Shown: positions 9,029 to 18,711, numbered from the stretch's first letter. The stretch: 64,000 bases of DNA from Macrococcoides canis (GCF_002119805.1 NZ_CP021059.1:620001-684000); one strand, 5' to 3'. Notes: generated from the letters alone by a model not told the origin. Program-made: numbers and translations.

Positions 9029-9937
9029 TTAAAATAACGTATTCACTGGTGCAGTTAATATTTTAAGTTTATTTGGAACAATCGTAACATTAAGTGGTGT
9101 CACAAGATCGATTTCTCCGTCTACATCGACTGCTAACTCATCTTTTGTTTTGAGGTGAACATGTTTGCCGGAGATATGTTCGATATTCTGGCTGATTTCA
9201 TTCCAGTTGACTTCTGATTTTTCGCCAATCATATCTGTAAATGTTTTCAGGCCGCTATCTTTAAAGATGAATACATTAAGGACGCCGTCGCTAGGGGAGA
9301 GCTCAGATAACGGGATACGGTTTCCGCCGACAAACTGACCATTTGCGATAACGATCATTGAAGATGTACCCTCTGATTTGTTGCCATCAACTTCAATTTC
9401 ATAATCGAAGAAGGTAGGGTTAGAAACATTTTTGATCATAGAGAAGAAGTAGCTGAATTTTCCTAGTTTACTCTTTACTTGCGGATTGACTCCTTCAGAG
9501 TTATCAACCATGAGACCCATTCCCGCAAAGTTCAGTGCAAAGCGTTCATTTGTCTTTAGCACATCATAATATTTAACTTCTGACTCGAGTAGCTGCGTAG
9601 CGGCACGGACAGGGTTCGGATTTAGATTTAACGTTTTTGTAAAATCATTAAATGTGCCGCCAGGAAGTATTCCGATAGGTTTATGATAACCTCCATCAAT
9701 CATACCGTTAATCAGTTCGTGTACAGTCCCGTCACCACCAAGGATCAGAAAGATATCATATGGCTGTGAAGACTGAGTAAGTAATTCATAGATTTCCCCT
9801 TGCTTTAAACTTCTATAGACTGTAAGGTGGGTAATCATCTGTGAAAGTTGTTTTGTAACTTCTCCAATGATTTCGTGGACATCGCCTTGACCTGCTTTAT
9901 CATGATAAAATAATATGCCATTTTCAAATGTATGCAT
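9029..9937 (-). CDS. Diacylglycerol/lipid kinase family protein (YegS/DgkB-like)
   Basis: This 302-residue protein has the lipid-kinase catalytic motif LILGGDGTVHEL near residue 80, followed by GILPGGTFNDF, which together bind ATP. The C-terminal half is the beta-rich domain of the YegS/DgkB/BmrU group, ending in a conserved acidic stretch DVDGEIDL. Members phosphorylate diacylglycerol or related lipids at the membrane. The substrate is not evident: essential DgkB proteins and BmrU-type paralogues share these motifs. GAAGGTG lies upstream of the ATG. It is followed on the minus strand by the inverted-repeat element. Confidence 0.85.
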   Translation of the reverse strand: MHTFENGILFYHDKAGQGDVHEIIGEVTKQLSQMITHLTVYRSLKQGEIYELLTQSSQPYDIFLILGGDGTVHELINGMIDGGYHKPIGILPGGTFNDFTKTLNLNPNPVRAATQLLESEVKYYDVLKTNERFALNFAGMGLMVDNSEGVNPQVKSKLGKFSYFFSMIKNVSNPTFFDYEIEVDGNKSEGTSSMIVIANGQFVGGNRIPLSELSPSDGVLNVFIFKDSGLKTFTDMIGEKSEVNWNEISQNIEHISGKHVHLKTKDELAVDVDGEIDLVTPLNVTIVPNKLKILTAPVNTLF

Positions 9938-9997
9938 ATTGACACCTTCTTCTTGTTATTTGTTATGTTGTATTATATACCTCATTTGTCCAAATTA

Positions 9998-10024
9998 AAA
10001 ACACAGTGCATAAGCACTGTGTTT
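9998..10024 (-). terminator. Hairpin terminator at the end of the first dtpT gene
   Basis: AAACACAGTGC-ATAA-GCACTGTGTTT is a perfect 11-bp stem that overlaps the dtpT stop codon. On the minus strand it runs into T-rich sequence (TTTTAATTTG). Confidence 0.8.
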
Positions 10025-11534
10025 AGTGGATACCATCCATTTTCTTTGAAATCCATCTGTTGATTAATAATATGATGACAAACAATACGATGGCAATCGC
10101 ACCAATAAACATAAAGTATTTCGTATATCCAAGTGGTTCTATCAGTTTAACGAACTGTGCATTTAAACCTTGAGCAGTAGCGTTTGATAAGAACCATAGA
10201 CTGAGCATCTGTGAGTTAAATGCTATAGGTGCCAATTTAACAGATACTGATGAACCTGTTGGTGATAAACATAATTCACCGATGACACATAGTAAGAATG
10301 ATAAAAAGAGCCATAAAGGATTGATCAGTTGTGTTTCATTTTGTGTTAATGGAAGAATCATTACTAAGAAACTCAGACCTGCAAATAATATTCCTAAAGT
10401 AAACTTAAATGGTGTTGTTGGATTGCGCTTCCCTAGTTTAATCCATAAAGTTGAAATGATTGGTGCCAGTATTACGATAAATAATGGATTTAATGATTGG
10501 AAGAATGCAGCTGGTACTGAATAATCGATACCGAACAACGGTTTTAAGTCGAGTTGAGTTCTTTCAGCTGCAAACAATGCGAGAGTATTAGCACCTTGTT
10601 CCTGGATAACCCAGAACATTACGCTCGCTAAGAATAATGGAATATATGCGAGCAACCTTGAACGTTCAGTTGATGTCACATCTTCACTTCGGTACATTGT
10701 AGACCAATAAATAATTGGAAGAACGACACCAAGAATTGTTACAACAAATGAGAACGTATTAAATGTAAGAATGCCCATCATTAATGTCACAGCGATGACA
10801 ACAATAAGTACAATTGCAGCGAGTATAATATTTTTAGTGTAACGTTTCTTTTCTTCGCCTTGTAATAAATGCGTTGGTTCATTTCCAACTAAACCGAGTG
10901 ATTTACGGTTGAAGATGATATATACAATTAATGCCAATGCCATACCGAGCGCTGCTGCTAGAAATCCGATATGATAGTTATATTGTTTCTGTAATGCTCC
11001 AACTACTAATGGTGAAAGAAACGCACCCATATTAACAGACATATAGAAGATGACAAAACCGCCATCCATACGACTGTCATTTTTATGATACAGTCCACCG
11101 ACAACATTAGAGATGTTAGGCTTCATAAATCCAGATCCTACAATAATCAAAAACATAGATGCTAAAAATGCCGGCACGCCAAACGGTAAGCTCATTGCAA
11201 TATGTCCAAGCATAATCAACGTTGCGCCGTATAATAGTGCTTTTCTTGAGCCGATTAATCTATCTGCAACCCAGCCACCAAGAATTCCTGTCATAAAGAT
11301 TAAAGAACCATACATCGCACCGATACTTGCGGCAGTTGTCTTATCCATACCAAGACCTCCGTTAGCCACCGTATCATACATGTAATAAATTAATATCGCA
11401 CGCATACCGTAATAACTGAAGCGTTCCCAGAACTCTACGAAGAATAGTATTCCTAATCCTCTAGGATGACCGAAGAAACCTGTCTGAGGTACACTTTCAA
11501 CCATCTCTTCACGAGAGTATTTCGTTGTTTCCAT
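10023..11534 (-). CDS. dtpT: Proton-dependent di/tripeptide transporter (POT family), copy 1
   Basis: This 503-residue membrane protein belongs to the POT/PTR family of the major facilitator superfamily. The signature EFWERFSYYGMRAIL (ExxERFxYY) is in helix 1, GGWVADRLIGSRKALLYGA follows helix 2, and the cytoplasmic-gate motif region GFMKPNISNVVGGLY is present. About 14 helices are expected. It imports di- and tripeptides with protons. The ATG follows GGAAGGTG. The next gene upstream on the same strand is a clear paralogue, 283 bp away. One dtpT is usual at this place in S. aureus; two here is unusual. Confidence 0.93.
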   Translation of the reverse strand: METTKYSREEMVESVPQTGFFGHPRGLGILFFVEFWERFSYYGMRAILIYYMYDTVANGGLGMDKTTAASIGAMYGSLIFMTGILGGWVADRLIGSRKALLYGATLIMLGHIAMSLPFGVPAFLASMFLIIVGSGFMKPNISNVVGGLYHKNDSRMDGGFVIFYMSVNMGAFLSPLVVGALQKQYNYHIGFLAAALGMALALIVYIIFNRKSLGLVGNEPTHLLQGEEKKRYTKNIILAAIVLIVVIAVTLMMGILTFNTFSFVVTILGVVLPIIYWSTMYRSEDVTSTERSRLLAYIPLFLASVMFWVIQEQGANTLALFAAERTQLDLKPLFGIDYSVPAAFFQSLNPLFIVILAPIISTLWIKLGKRNPTTPFKFTLGILFAGLSFLVMILPLTQNETQLINPLWLFLSFLLCVIGELCLSPTGSSVSVKLAPIAFNSQMLSLWFLSNATAQGLNAQFVKLIEPLGYTKYFMFIGAIAIVLFVIILLINRWISKKMDGIH

Positions 11535-11817
11535 AGTTTCACCTTCCGTAATAAAAAAATTCTGAAAATTAATGTTATTTCAGAATATAATTTTACCATT
11601 AAATTAATATCATTCAATAACTTTTTAAAAAGACGAAATTTTCAAAAATTTAATATATTGGTTCAATTTAAAGGGTTAAAGTATTAGATTTAATGCTTTA
11701 ATATAATATGTAAATTAAACGATATAATTTTAGTATAATAATTTAATATAATTAGTAGTGCAAAAACACCCTTAAAGCATATTATATACTTTAAGGGTGT
11801 TTTGAATTATAGAGTTA
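11535..11817. other. AT-rich spacer between the two dtpT paralogues
   Basis: This 283-bp gap holds the terminator of the upstream paralogue (11762-11803). The rest, about 230 bp, is AT-rich and presumably carries the promoter of copy 1. I see no coding sequence or clear operator. Confidence 0.6.
11762..11803 (-). terminator. Terminator after the second dtpT paralogue
   Basis: CACCCTTAAAG pairs with CTTTAAGGGTG-type sequence across an AT-rich loop, and on the minus strand it is followed by GTTTTTG. It separates the two peptide-transporter transcription units. Confidence 0.8.
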
Positions 11818-13332
11818 TTAGTGAATCCCTTTCATGAAGCGTTTCATAAATGGACTGATAACAAGCAGGAGGATACCTAACCCGATCGTTACCATACCGA
11901 TGTTTCCAAAATACGTCGCTTTTGACACCGTATCGTAATATTTAACGAGTACTTGCCCGTTAAATAATTGAGCTACCGTGTTTGATAAGAACCAGACACT
12001 CATCATCTGTGAAGCGAATGCACTAGGTGCAAGTTTTGTTGTAACTGACAGTCCAGTTGGTGATAAGCAAAGTTCAGCCATTGTAACGAGCAGATAGCTT
12101 AGAACGAGCCACATCGGATTCATTAAAGCATCGCCGTTATGTGTTAAAGGATAAACCATTACTACGTAACTGAAGCCGGCAAGGAATAATGCAATACTGA
12201 ATTTTACGACAGTTGGAGGATTGAAACGACCAAGTTTAACCCATAACCATGCAAAGACAGGTGCTAATGTAACAATAAATAGTGGATTCAGTGACTGGAA
12301 CCACGCTGGTGGAATTTCAAAATGAATTGCACCGTTTGTTACTTTTGCGAGATCAAGTTCAGTATTCTTATCTGCAAATGCTGCTAAAATTGTTGAACCT
12401 TGTTCCTGTATACTCCAGAAAACAACAGAAGCTAAGAATAACGGGATATATGCTCCGACACGAGATTTCTCATCTGCAGTCGTTTTCTTTGAGAAGAACA
12501 TCATCATAAAATAAACTATTGGTAAAGCAATACCAAGAACGGTAACAAGCGTCATTACACTTTGCAGGTTCAGTTGTCCGATACTTGCTGCAATGATGAA
12601 ATAAATTACAAAGATAAGTACGATAAGACCGATATACATCATTGTTTTCTTTTTCTCAGCTGGTGTTACTGGATTTGGTATATCAGTTCCTGATAAACCT
12701 AAAGTTGGTTTAGCACGAAGGATATATACGATTAATCCGAAGAACATACCGATCGCAGCTACTGCAAATCCGTAATGGAATCCGACATTTTCCTGTAACC
12801 AGCCAACGATTAAAGGAGAAATGAAAGCACCTAAATTGATAGACATTACGAATAATGTAAATGCTGCATCGACTTTAGGGTCATTCTTTTCGTAGATTTC
12901 ACCGACATTCGATGAAATATTCGGTTTAAGTAAACCTGTTCCTAAAATAATAAAGAGTAAGGCTATAAGTAATAATGTAAAATTATTTGGCAATGATAAC
13001 AATATGTGCCCGATCATAATCAGGATTGCACCATATAGTATTGCCTTACGTGTACCGATAAATCTATCAGCTAGCCATCCACCGATAACACCACTCATAT
13101 AGATCATCGCACCATAGATAGATACGATTTGTAATGCAAGTGCATCCGGCAAGCCGAATCCACCGTCTTTTACCGCATAGTATAAGTAATACACTAATAT
13201 TGCTTTCATACCATAATAACTGAAACGTTCCCAGAATTCAGTTACCATTAATGTAAACAGACCTTTAGGATGTCCGAAGAATCCAGTTCTCGGCATACTA
13301 TTTACAATTTCTTCCCTTGTATGTTGAGACAT
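11818..13332 (-). CDS. dtpT: Proton-dependent di/tripeptide transporter (POT family), copy 2
   Basis: This 504-residue POT transporter carries the same signatures as its neighbour: EFWERFSYYGMKAIL, GGWLADRFIGTRKAILYGA and GLLKPNISSNVG. The two proteins align end to end by eye with well over a third identical residues, including GFFGHPxGL near the N-terminus and ELCLSPTG late in the sequence. They arose by duplication but are now clearly distinct. Each has its own terminator, so they are probably expressed separately. A stretch GAAGGGGGAAATAG before the ATG supplies the ribosome binding site. Substrate range may differ between copies. Confidence 0.92.
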   Translation of the reverse strand: MSQHTREEIVNSMPRTGFFGHPKGLFTLMVTEFWERFSYYGMKAILVYYLYYAVKDGGFGLPDALALQIVSIYGAMIYMSGVIGGWLADRFIGTRKAILYGAILIMIGHILLSLPNNFTLLLIALLFIILGTGLLKPNISSNVGEIYEKNDPKVDAAFTLFVMSINLGAFISPLIVGWLQENVGFHYGFAVAAIGMFFGLIVYILRAKPTLGLSGTDIPNPVTPAEKKKTMMYIGLIVLIFVIYFIIAASIGQLNLQSVMTLVTVLGIALPIVYFMMMFFSKKTTADEKSRVGAYIPLFLASVVFWSIQEQGSTILAAFADKNTELDLAKVTNGAIHFEIPPAWFQSLNPLFIVTLAPVFAWLWVKLGRFNPPTVVKFSIALFLAGFSYVVMVYPLTHNGDALMNPMWLVLSYLLVTMAELCLSPTGLSVTTKLAPSAFASQMMSVWFLSNTVAQLFNGQVLVKYYDTVSKATYFGNIGMVTIGLGILLLVISPFMKRFMKGIH

Positions 13333-13446
13333 TCTATTTCCCCCTTCAAATATAAATACTATAACAAGATAATATTGTACACCTAAAAGAATATTTAGAC
13401 AATTCGAATTTTGAAATAATTATAAAAATAATAGAAATAATAAAAA

Positions 13447-13484
13447 TAACGAAGCAAAGTTGTTGGAAATGCTCTGCTTCGTTA
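13447..13484 (-). terminator. Terminator after queF
   Basis: AACGAAGCA and TGCTTCGTT flank a loop and form a hairpin. On the minus strand it is followed by ATTTTTATTA, ending the DMT transporter-queF unit. Confidence 0.7.
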
Positions 13485-13491
13485 CACTATG

Positions 13492-13989
13492 TTATCTATT
13501 TGTAATTGTTTCTGGATATAGATCATGATTCATCAGGCGGTATGATGCCATTTCTTCATATTTAGTTCCTGGGCGCCCGTAATTTGTATACGGATCGATC
13601 GAGATTCCGCCACGTGGTGTGAATTTTCCCCATACTTCAATATAATGAGGATCCATAAGCTCGATAAGGTCGTTCATTATGATGTTCATACAGTCTTCAT
13701 GAAAGTCTCCATGGTTTCTGAAACTGAACAGATAAAGCTTTAATGACTTTGATTCAACCATCTTGATATTCGGTATGTAGCTGATATAGATAGCTGCAAA
13801 GTCAGGTTGCCCTGTAATCGGGCATAGACTCGTAAATTCAGGACAGTTGAACTTAACGAAGTAGTCGCGTCCTTGATGTTTATTGTCAAATGATTCTAGA
13901 ATCGAAGGATCATATTCGTATAAATATTTATTGTTCTGGTTACCGAGTAATGTAATATCTTGTAATTCTTCTTTTTGTCTTCCTGACAT
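13492..13989 (-). CDS. queF: NADPH-dependent 7-cyano-7-deazaguanine (preQ0) reductase QueF
   Basis: QueF reduces the nitrile of preQ0 to the amine of preQ1 in queuosine synthesis. The 165-residue protein is the short, unimodular Bacillus-type form. The catalytic Cys56 and Asp63 lie in [11 protein letters not shown], and the QueF motif follows as [16 protein letters not shown] with Glu79. The open frame extends upstream to 14049, but AGGAGG before the ATG at 13989 fixes the start. It lies 13 bp after the DMT transporter gene on the same strand, so they are probably one operon. No queCDE genes are in the window. Confidence 0.95.
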   Translation of the reverse strand: MSGRQKEELQDITLLGNQNNKYLYEYDPSILESFDNKHQGRDYFVKFNCPEFTSLCPITGQPDFAAIYISYIPNIKMVESKSLKLYLFSFRNHGDFHEDCMNIIMNDLIELMDPHYIEVWGKFTPRGGISIDPYTNYGRPGTKYEEMASYRLMNHDLYPETITNR

Positions 13990-14002
13990 AATTGCCTCCT
14001 GA

Positions 14003-14857
14003 TTAGTTATGTTTAACTTTTGCTTTAACAAACATGTAGTAGCTCGCAAAGAATATTATAATATATCCGAGATAACTTAGTAAGTCTGGTGTTTCATTAA
14101 ATAGAATAAATCCGATGACCGCACTGAACAATACCGTCGTATAGAAGAATATTGAAATATCTTTTGCTGGTGCATAGCTATACGCTATTGTAAGACCAAA
14201 TTGACCAAGTGTTGCGAAGACCCCTGATAATATCAAGTAGACGATCTGTTGAACAGTCATCGGTTCGTAAGTTAAATATGTCAGAGGGATGAGTACAATT
14301 GTTGACACGAATGAGAAATAGAATACGGTCGTATAAAACTTTTCTTTTGAACCGAGTACGCGTAATGTCGTATATGCAAGACCTGCAAACATTGCACCTA
14401 GTACACCGATGATTGCAATATACATGTCTGAACTGAAATTCGGTTTAATGATAAACAGGGCACCAATAAATGCAATCATCATACTGATGAATTGATACTT
14501 CTTAATATATTCCTTTAAAAACCAGGCACAAAAGAGAATTGTAAAGAACGGGCTGAGTTTATTCAGCATATCAGCATCACTTAACACCATACGATCAATT
14601 GCGTAATAGTTAAGAAGGACACCTATCATTCCGAAGACACTTCTCAAAATAAGGGTCAACTGGTTTTCTCTATGTCCAAAAAGCGGGGCTTTGTACTTAT
14701 ATACAAAATACAGTGGGAGAATCATGCCGATAATATTGCGAAACAGCGACTTCTGTATAACAGGTAAATCTCCAGAAAGTTTAACGAAAGCACCCATTAA
14801 ACTGAAACCAACCGAAGCAGCGACCAACCATAAAATTCCTTTTATTTTATTATTCAT
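14003..14857 (-). CDS. DMT superfamily transporter (EamA type)
   Basis: This 284-residue protein is almost entirely hydrophobic with about ten predicted helices arranged as two repeats, the EamA layout. It begins with the typical [21 protein letters not shown]. EamA proteins export or import metabolites, and the substrate cannot be read from sequence. It lies 13 bp upstream of queF in the same direction, which raises the possibility of a link to 7-deazaguanine uptake or to a queuosine-related metabolite. AAAGGAG precedes the ATG. I see no class I preQ1 riboswitch signature in its leader. Confidence 0.85.
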   Translation of the reverse strand: MNNKIKGILWLVAASVGFSLMGAFVKLSGDLPVIQKSLFRNIIGMILPLYFVYKYKAPLFGHRENQLTLILRSVFGMIGVLLNYYAIDRMVLSDADMLNKLSPFFTILFCAWFLKEYIKKYQFISMMIAFIGALFIIKPNFSSDMYIAIIGVLGAMFAGLAYTTLRVLGSKEKFYTTVFYFSFVSTIVLIPLTYLTYEPMTVQQIVYLILSGVFATLGQFGLTIAYSYAPAKDISIFFYTTVLFSAVIGFILFNETPDLLSYLGYIIIFFASYYMFVKAKVKHN

Positions 14858-15006
14858 TCGTATGCTCCTTTGTTAGTGATATGAATATTTTTTCAATAAA
14901 TTATGTACAAAATTTCTTTCGATTATCAAAGTGAGTAGTAGCAAAGGATTGCTCGTTTTTTGAAAAAGTCAACCCCGAAAATATATATTTTTACAAGGTT
15001 TTAACG

Positions 15007-15034
15007 TTGAAAACCCCTTTATAAATGCTATAAT
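15007..15034 (+). promoter_or_regulatory. Promoter of nrdIEF
   Basis: TTGAAA at 15007-15012 and TATAAT at 15029-15034 are separated by 16 bp. This is a near-consensus housekeeping promoter. The first NrdR box begins three bases downstream of the -10. Confidence 0.75.
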
Positions 15035-15036
15035 TA

Positions 15037-15083
15037 TTCGTATATCTTGTGGTTGTTGAAAAATACACCACTATATCTTGTGT
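15037..15083 (+). promoter_or_regulatory. Tandem NrdR boxes upstream of nrdI
   Basis: Two 16-bp NrdR-like boxes lie at 15037-15052 (TTCGTATATCTTGTGG) and 15068-15083 (CCACTATATCTTGTGT). The second differs from the known consensus ACACwATATATwGTGT at two positions; the first is weaker, but its centre is conserved. Their starts are 31 bp apart, about three helical turns, which is the usual NrdR arrangement. They lie just downstream of the -10 box and so should repress transcription. Confidence 0.8.
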
Positions 15084-15104
15084 TCGGTATTAATGCGAAC
15101 ACAA
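15078..15104 (+). other. Hairpin in the nrd leader overlapping the second NrdR box
   Basis: TTGTGTTCG and CGAACACAA form a perfect 9-bp stem with loop GTATTAATG. It begins inside NrdR box 2 and would lie near the 5' end of the nrd mRNA. No T run follows, so it is not a terminator. Its role is unknown: RNA stability or a DNA-level dyad are options. Confidence 0.55.
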
Positions 15105-15212
15105 CACTTGCGAATTGCTAAATGTCAAGCAGATAATACATATATTTTTGGTTATTATTGAAGTTGTTTTCAAGAAAGATAACCCTATCTGCTCTTATAT
15201 GAGAGGAGTGAT

Positions 15213-15605
15213 ATGATGCTGATCGTCTATTATTCGCTAACAGGGAATGTTAAACGCTTTATACAGAAAACGAAATATACAAGGACGTTAACACTGGAAC
15301 AAGCTGAAGGTATAAACGAACCGTATATCATTGTAACAGGAACGATAGGGTTTGGCGAGATACCAGATTCAGTGAAACAGTTTCTCGATCGTCACAGTAC
15401 AAATTTAATGGCTGTAGCAGCGAGTGGTAACAGAAACTGGGGACAGAACTTTGCACGTGCAGGGGACTTGATAAGTAGCACGTATCACGTACCATTGTTA
15501 ATGAAGTTTGAATTGCACGGAAATGATAAAGATGTGAAAGAATTTAATATAAAGGTGGAAGAAATCAGTGAAAATCGCACAAGAGAAGCAGTACAATCAT
15601 ATTGA
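15213..15605 (+). CDS. nrdI: Class Ib ribonucleotide reductase flavodoxin NrdI
   Basis: NrdI is a small flavodoxin that delivers the oxidant needed to build the dimanganese-tyrosyl cofactor of NrdF. The 130-residue protein begins [16 protein letters not shown], where SLTGN is the FMN phosphate-binding loop, and has the conserved [12 protein letters not shown] and [15 protein letters not shown] motifs that contact the flavin. Length fits the family. GAGAGGAG at 15201-15208 precedes two adjacent ATG codons; the first is used here. Its 3' end overlaps nrdE by 38 bases, which suggests translational coupling. Confidence 0.95.
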   Translation: MMLIVYYSLTGNVKRFIQKTKYTRTLTLEQAEGINEPYIIVTGTIGFGEIPDSVKQFLDRHSTNLMAVAASGNRNWGQNFARAGDLISSTYHVPLLMKFELHGNDKDVKEFNIKVEEISENRTREAVQSY

Positions 15606-17673
15606 ACTAAATAACCAGGTAACGAAGCGTCGAGAAGACGGCTTTTTTGATATTGATAAGGATCAGGAAGCGCTTAAAGTATACTTAGAAGAGATTAATG
15701 ATAAGACGATAACTTTTGAAACACCGATTGCACGCCTTAAGTATCTTGTTGAACAAGATTTTTATTATGATTTATTCAAAGAATATAATGAAGCTGAGCT
15801 GAATGACATTATTAAATTTGCAGAAGGTATCGAGTTTAACTTTGCAAGCTATATGTCTGCAAGTAAATTCTTTAAAGATTATGCCCTTAAAACAAATGAT
15901 AAGCAGCAATATCTAGAGGACTATAAAGAGCACGTCATCATCGTCAGCTTATATTTGGCTAAAGGGGATGCAGATAAAGCAAAGCAGCTAATCTCTGCAA
16001 TGATCGAGCAGCGCTATCAGCCAGCGACACCTACATTTTTAAATGCAGGTCGTGCACGACGCGGGGAACTTGTATCATGTTTCTTACTGGAAGTTGATGA
16101 TAGTTTAAACTCAATCAACTATATCGATTCAACTGCGAAACAATTATCTAAAATTGGCGGCGGTGTGGCGATTAACTTATCAAAGTTACGCGCACGTGGC
16201 GAAGCAATTAAAGGTATTAAAGGTGTCGCTAAGGGCGTATTACCTGTTGCTAAAGCACTTGAAGGTGGATTTAGTTATGCAGATCAGTTAGGACAACGTC
16301 CGGGTGCAGGAGCTGTCTACTTAAACATCTTCCATTATGATGTGCTTGAATTCTTAGATACGAAGAAAGTAAATGCCGATGAGGATTTACGTTTATCTAC
16401 AATTTCTACAGGCCTTATCGTACCAAGTAAATTCTTCGATTTAGCGAAAGAAGGCAAAGATTTCTTCATGTTTGCCCCTCATACAGTTGAACGTGAATAT
16501 GGTTTAACTTTAGATGATTTAAATATCGATGAAATGTACGATGAACTTGTGGAAAATCCAAATATTATGAAGAAGTCTAAAGATGCACGAGAAATGTTGA
16601 ACTTAATCGCTCAGACGCAGCTTCAGTCAGGTTATCCTTACTTGATGTTTAAAGATAATGCGAACAAAGTACATGCGAATTCAAATATCGGTCAAATTAA
16701 GATGAGTAACTTATGTACAGAAATCTTCCAGCTACAAGAAACATCAATTATCAATGATTACGGTACTGAAGATGAGATTAAACGAGATATTTCATGTAAC
16801 TTAGGGTCACTGAATATCGTGAATGTAATGGAATCTAAGAAATTTAAAGATTCAGTACATATCGGTATGGATGCATTAACAACTGTAAGTGATGAAGCGG
16901 ATATTAAGAATGCGCCTGGTGTTGCCAAAGCAAATCGCGAGCTGCATTCAGTGGGACTTGGCGTTATGAACTTACATGGATACTTAGCGAAGAATAAAAT
17001 TGGATATGAATCTGAAGAAGCGGAGGAATTCGCAGCGACGTTCTTTATGATGCTGAATTATTATTCATTAGAGCGTTCTATGGAAATTGCACTTGAACGT
17101 CAAGAGACATTTGCGGACTTCGAAAATTCTGATTATGCATCTGGTACGTATTTCGATAAATATATTACAAAAGATTATAGACCTGCAACGGATAAAGTTG
17201 CAGAACTATTTGAAGGCATTACAGTGCCATCACCAGAAGATTGGGCAGACCTTAAAGAAAAAGTCATGAAAAACGGATTATTCCATGCCTACCGTCTTGC
17301 AATTGCACCGACTCAAAGTATTTCATACGTACAAAATGCTACAAGTTCGGTTATGCCGATAGTAGATCAGATTGAACGTAGAACGTATGGCAATGCTGAG
17401 ACATTCTATCCGATGCCATTCTTATCACCTGAAACGATGTGGTTCTACAAGTCTGCATTCAATACCGATCAAATGAAATTAATTGATTTAATCGCAACCA
17501 TTCAGGAACATATAGATCAAGGAATCAGCACAATATTATTTGTAAACAGTGATATTTCTACGAGAGAACTTGCAAGACTTTACGTATATGCACATCATAA
17601 AGGATTAAAGTCACTATATTACACAAGAAATAAACTGCTAAGCGTAGAAGAATGTACGAGCTGCGCAATCTAA
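15568..17673 (+). CDS. nrdE: Class Ib ribonucleoside-diphosphate reductase, alpha subunit NrdE
   Basis: NrdE holds the active site that reduces NDPs to dNDPs. The 701-residue protein has the substrate motif [16 protein letters not shown], the active-site cysteine in [16 protein letters not shown], the NLCTEIFQL and SCNLGSLN segments with further conserved cysteines, and the C-terminal pair CTSC that is re-reduced by NrdH-type redoxins. No N-terminal ATP-cone is evident, as expected for class Ib. The start is a GTG at 15568 inside nrdI, nine bases after AAAGGTGG. A small hairpin separates it from nrdF. Confidence 0.96.
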   Translation: MKIAQEKQYNHIELNNQVTKRREDGFFDIDKDQEALKVYLEEINDKTITFETPIARLKYLVEQDFYYDLFKEYNEAELNDIIKFAEGIEFNFASYMSASKFFKDYALKTNDKQQYLEDYKEHVIIVSLYLAKGDADKAKQLISAMIEQRYQPATPTFLNAGRARRGELVSCFLLEVDDSLNSINYIDSTAKQLSKIGGGVAINLSKLRARGEAIKGIKGVAKGVLPVAKALEGGFSYADQLGQRPGAGAVYLNIFHYDVLEFLDTKKVNADEDLRLSTISTGLIVPSKFFDLAKEGKDFFMFAPHTVEREYGLTLDDLNIDEMYDELVENPNIMKKSKDAREMLNLIAQTQLQSGYPYLMFKDNANKVHANSNIGQIKMSNLCTEIFQLQETSIINDYGTEDEIKRDISCNLGSLNIVNVMESKKFKDSVHIGMDALTTVSDEADIKNAPGVAKANRELHSVGLGVMNLHGYLAKNKIGYESEEAEEFAATFFMMLNYYSLERSMEIALERQETFADFENSDYASGTYFDKYITKDYRPATDKVAELFEGITVPSPEDWADLKEKVMKNGLFHAYRLAIAPTQSISYVQNATSSVMPIVDQIERRTYGNAETFYPMPFLSPETMWFYKSAFNTDQMKLIDLIATIQEHIDQGISTILFVNSDISTRELARLYVYAHHKGLKSLYYTRNKLLSVEECTSCAI

Positions 17674-17678
17674 ATCAT

Positions 17679-17702
17679 TAAAGGCTGAGTCATCAGCCTT
17701 TA
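17679..17702 (+). other. Intercistronic hairpin between nrdE and nrdF
   Basis: TAAAGGCTGA-GTCA-TCAGCCTTTA is a perfect 10-bp stem. The following TAAAATATG is a poor T run, so it is more likely a partial terminator or RNA-processing/stability element that sets the nrdE:nrdF ratio. Confidence 0.6.
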
Positions 17703-17734
17703 AAATATGCAAATCAATCAAAAGGACTGAAACT

Positions 17735-18703
17735 ATGATAGCCGTTAACTGGAATACACAAGAAGACATGACAAATATGTTCTGGAGACAGAATATCTCA
17801 CAGATGTGGGTAGAATCAGAATTTAAAGTTTCAAAAGATATAGCAAGCTGGAAAGAGTTGACTGAAGATGAGAAGTATACATTCAACCATGCGCTTGCAG
17901 GCCTTACAGGATTAGATACACACCAGGCAGACGATGGGATGCCACTCATCGGTCTGCATACGAAAGATTTACGTAAAAAAGCAGTATATTCATTTATGGG
18001 GATGATGGAGCAGATTCATGCCAAAAGTTATTCTCATATTTTCACGACACTCTTACCCTCTGCTGAAACAAATGAATTACTTGATAACTGGGTCGTGAAT
18101 GAGCCGCATCTAAAGTTTAAATCAGAAAAGATCGTTTCTAGATACCATAAACTTTGGGGCAAAGAAGCAACGATATATGATCAGTATATGGCGCGTGTTG
18201 CCAGCGTGTTCTTAGAGACGTTCTTATTCTATAGCGGCTTTTATTATCCACTATACTTAGCTGGTCAAGGTCGCATGACGACGAGTGGAGAGATTATTCG
18301 TAAGATTCTGCTGGATGAATCTATTCACGGTGTATTTACAGGACTGGATGCACAAAGTTTACGTAATGAACTATCAGATGATGAGAAGCTGCGTGCAGAT
18401 AAAGAGATGTATGATTTATTAAAGGAACTCTATGCAAATGAAGAAAGTTATACGAAGATGCTGTACGACCGTGTCGGATTAACAGAAGATGTATTAAACT
18501 ATGTGCAGTATAACGGTAATAAAGCATTAGCAAACTTAGGATTCGAACCTTATTTTGAAGAGAAGGGCTTCAATCCAATCATTGAGAATGCTTTGAACAC
18601 ATCTACGAAAAACCATGACTTCTTCAGTGTTAAAGGCGACGGTTATGTCATCGCATTGAATGTTGAAGCGTTAACAGATGAAGATTTTAATTTTGAATCG
18701 TAA
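17735..18703 (+). CDS. nrdF: Class Ib ribonucleoside-diphosphate reductase, beta subunit NrdF
   Basis: NrdF carries the dimetal-tyrosyl radical that starts each NrdE turnover. The 322-residue protein shows metal-ligand motifs spread along the chain, including MMEQIHAKSYSHI (Glu and His ligands), an ETFLFYSGFYYPLYLA segment and ILLDESIHGVF (Glu and His). WNTQEDMTNMFWRQNI at the N-terminus is typical of NrdF. AAAGGAC precedes the ATG. It is the last gene of nrdIEF and is followed by a terminator. No nrdH or nrdR gene lies here. Confidence 0.95.
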   Translation: MIAVNWNTQEDMTNMFWRQNISQMWVESEFKVSKDIASWKELTEDEKYTFNHALAGLTGLDTHQADDGMPLIGLHTKDLRKKAVYSFMGMMEQIHAKSYSHIFTTLLPSAETNELLDNWVVNEPHLKFKSEKIVSRYHKLWGKEATIYDQYMARVASVFLETFLFYSGFYYPLYLAGQGRMTTSGEIIRKILLDESIHGVFTGLDAQSLRNELSDDEKLRADKEMYDLLKELYANEESYTKMLYDRVGLTEDVLNYVQYNGNKALANLGFEPYFEEKGFNPIIENALNTSTKNHDFFSVKGDGYVIALNVEALTDEDFNFES

Positions 18704-18711
18704 ATTATGTC

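Larger units (their letters stand above)
14858..15212. other. Divergent intergenic region: DMT-queF leader and nrd promoter
   Basis: This 355-bp gap holds the minus-strand leader of the DMT transporter and, from about 15000, the nrd promoter. A small stem (AGCAA-AGGA-TTGCT) near 14939-14963 is followed by six T. An AGCAGATA/TATCTGCT pair at 15129-15136 and 15186-15193 could fold in the nrd leader. No coding sequence is seen. Confidence 0.6.

Noticed and set aside
14858-15010. preQ1 riboswitch upstream of the DMT-queF operon
   Set aside because: I could not find the class I stem with its conserved A-rich tail near the ribosome binding site. A covariance-model search would be decisive.
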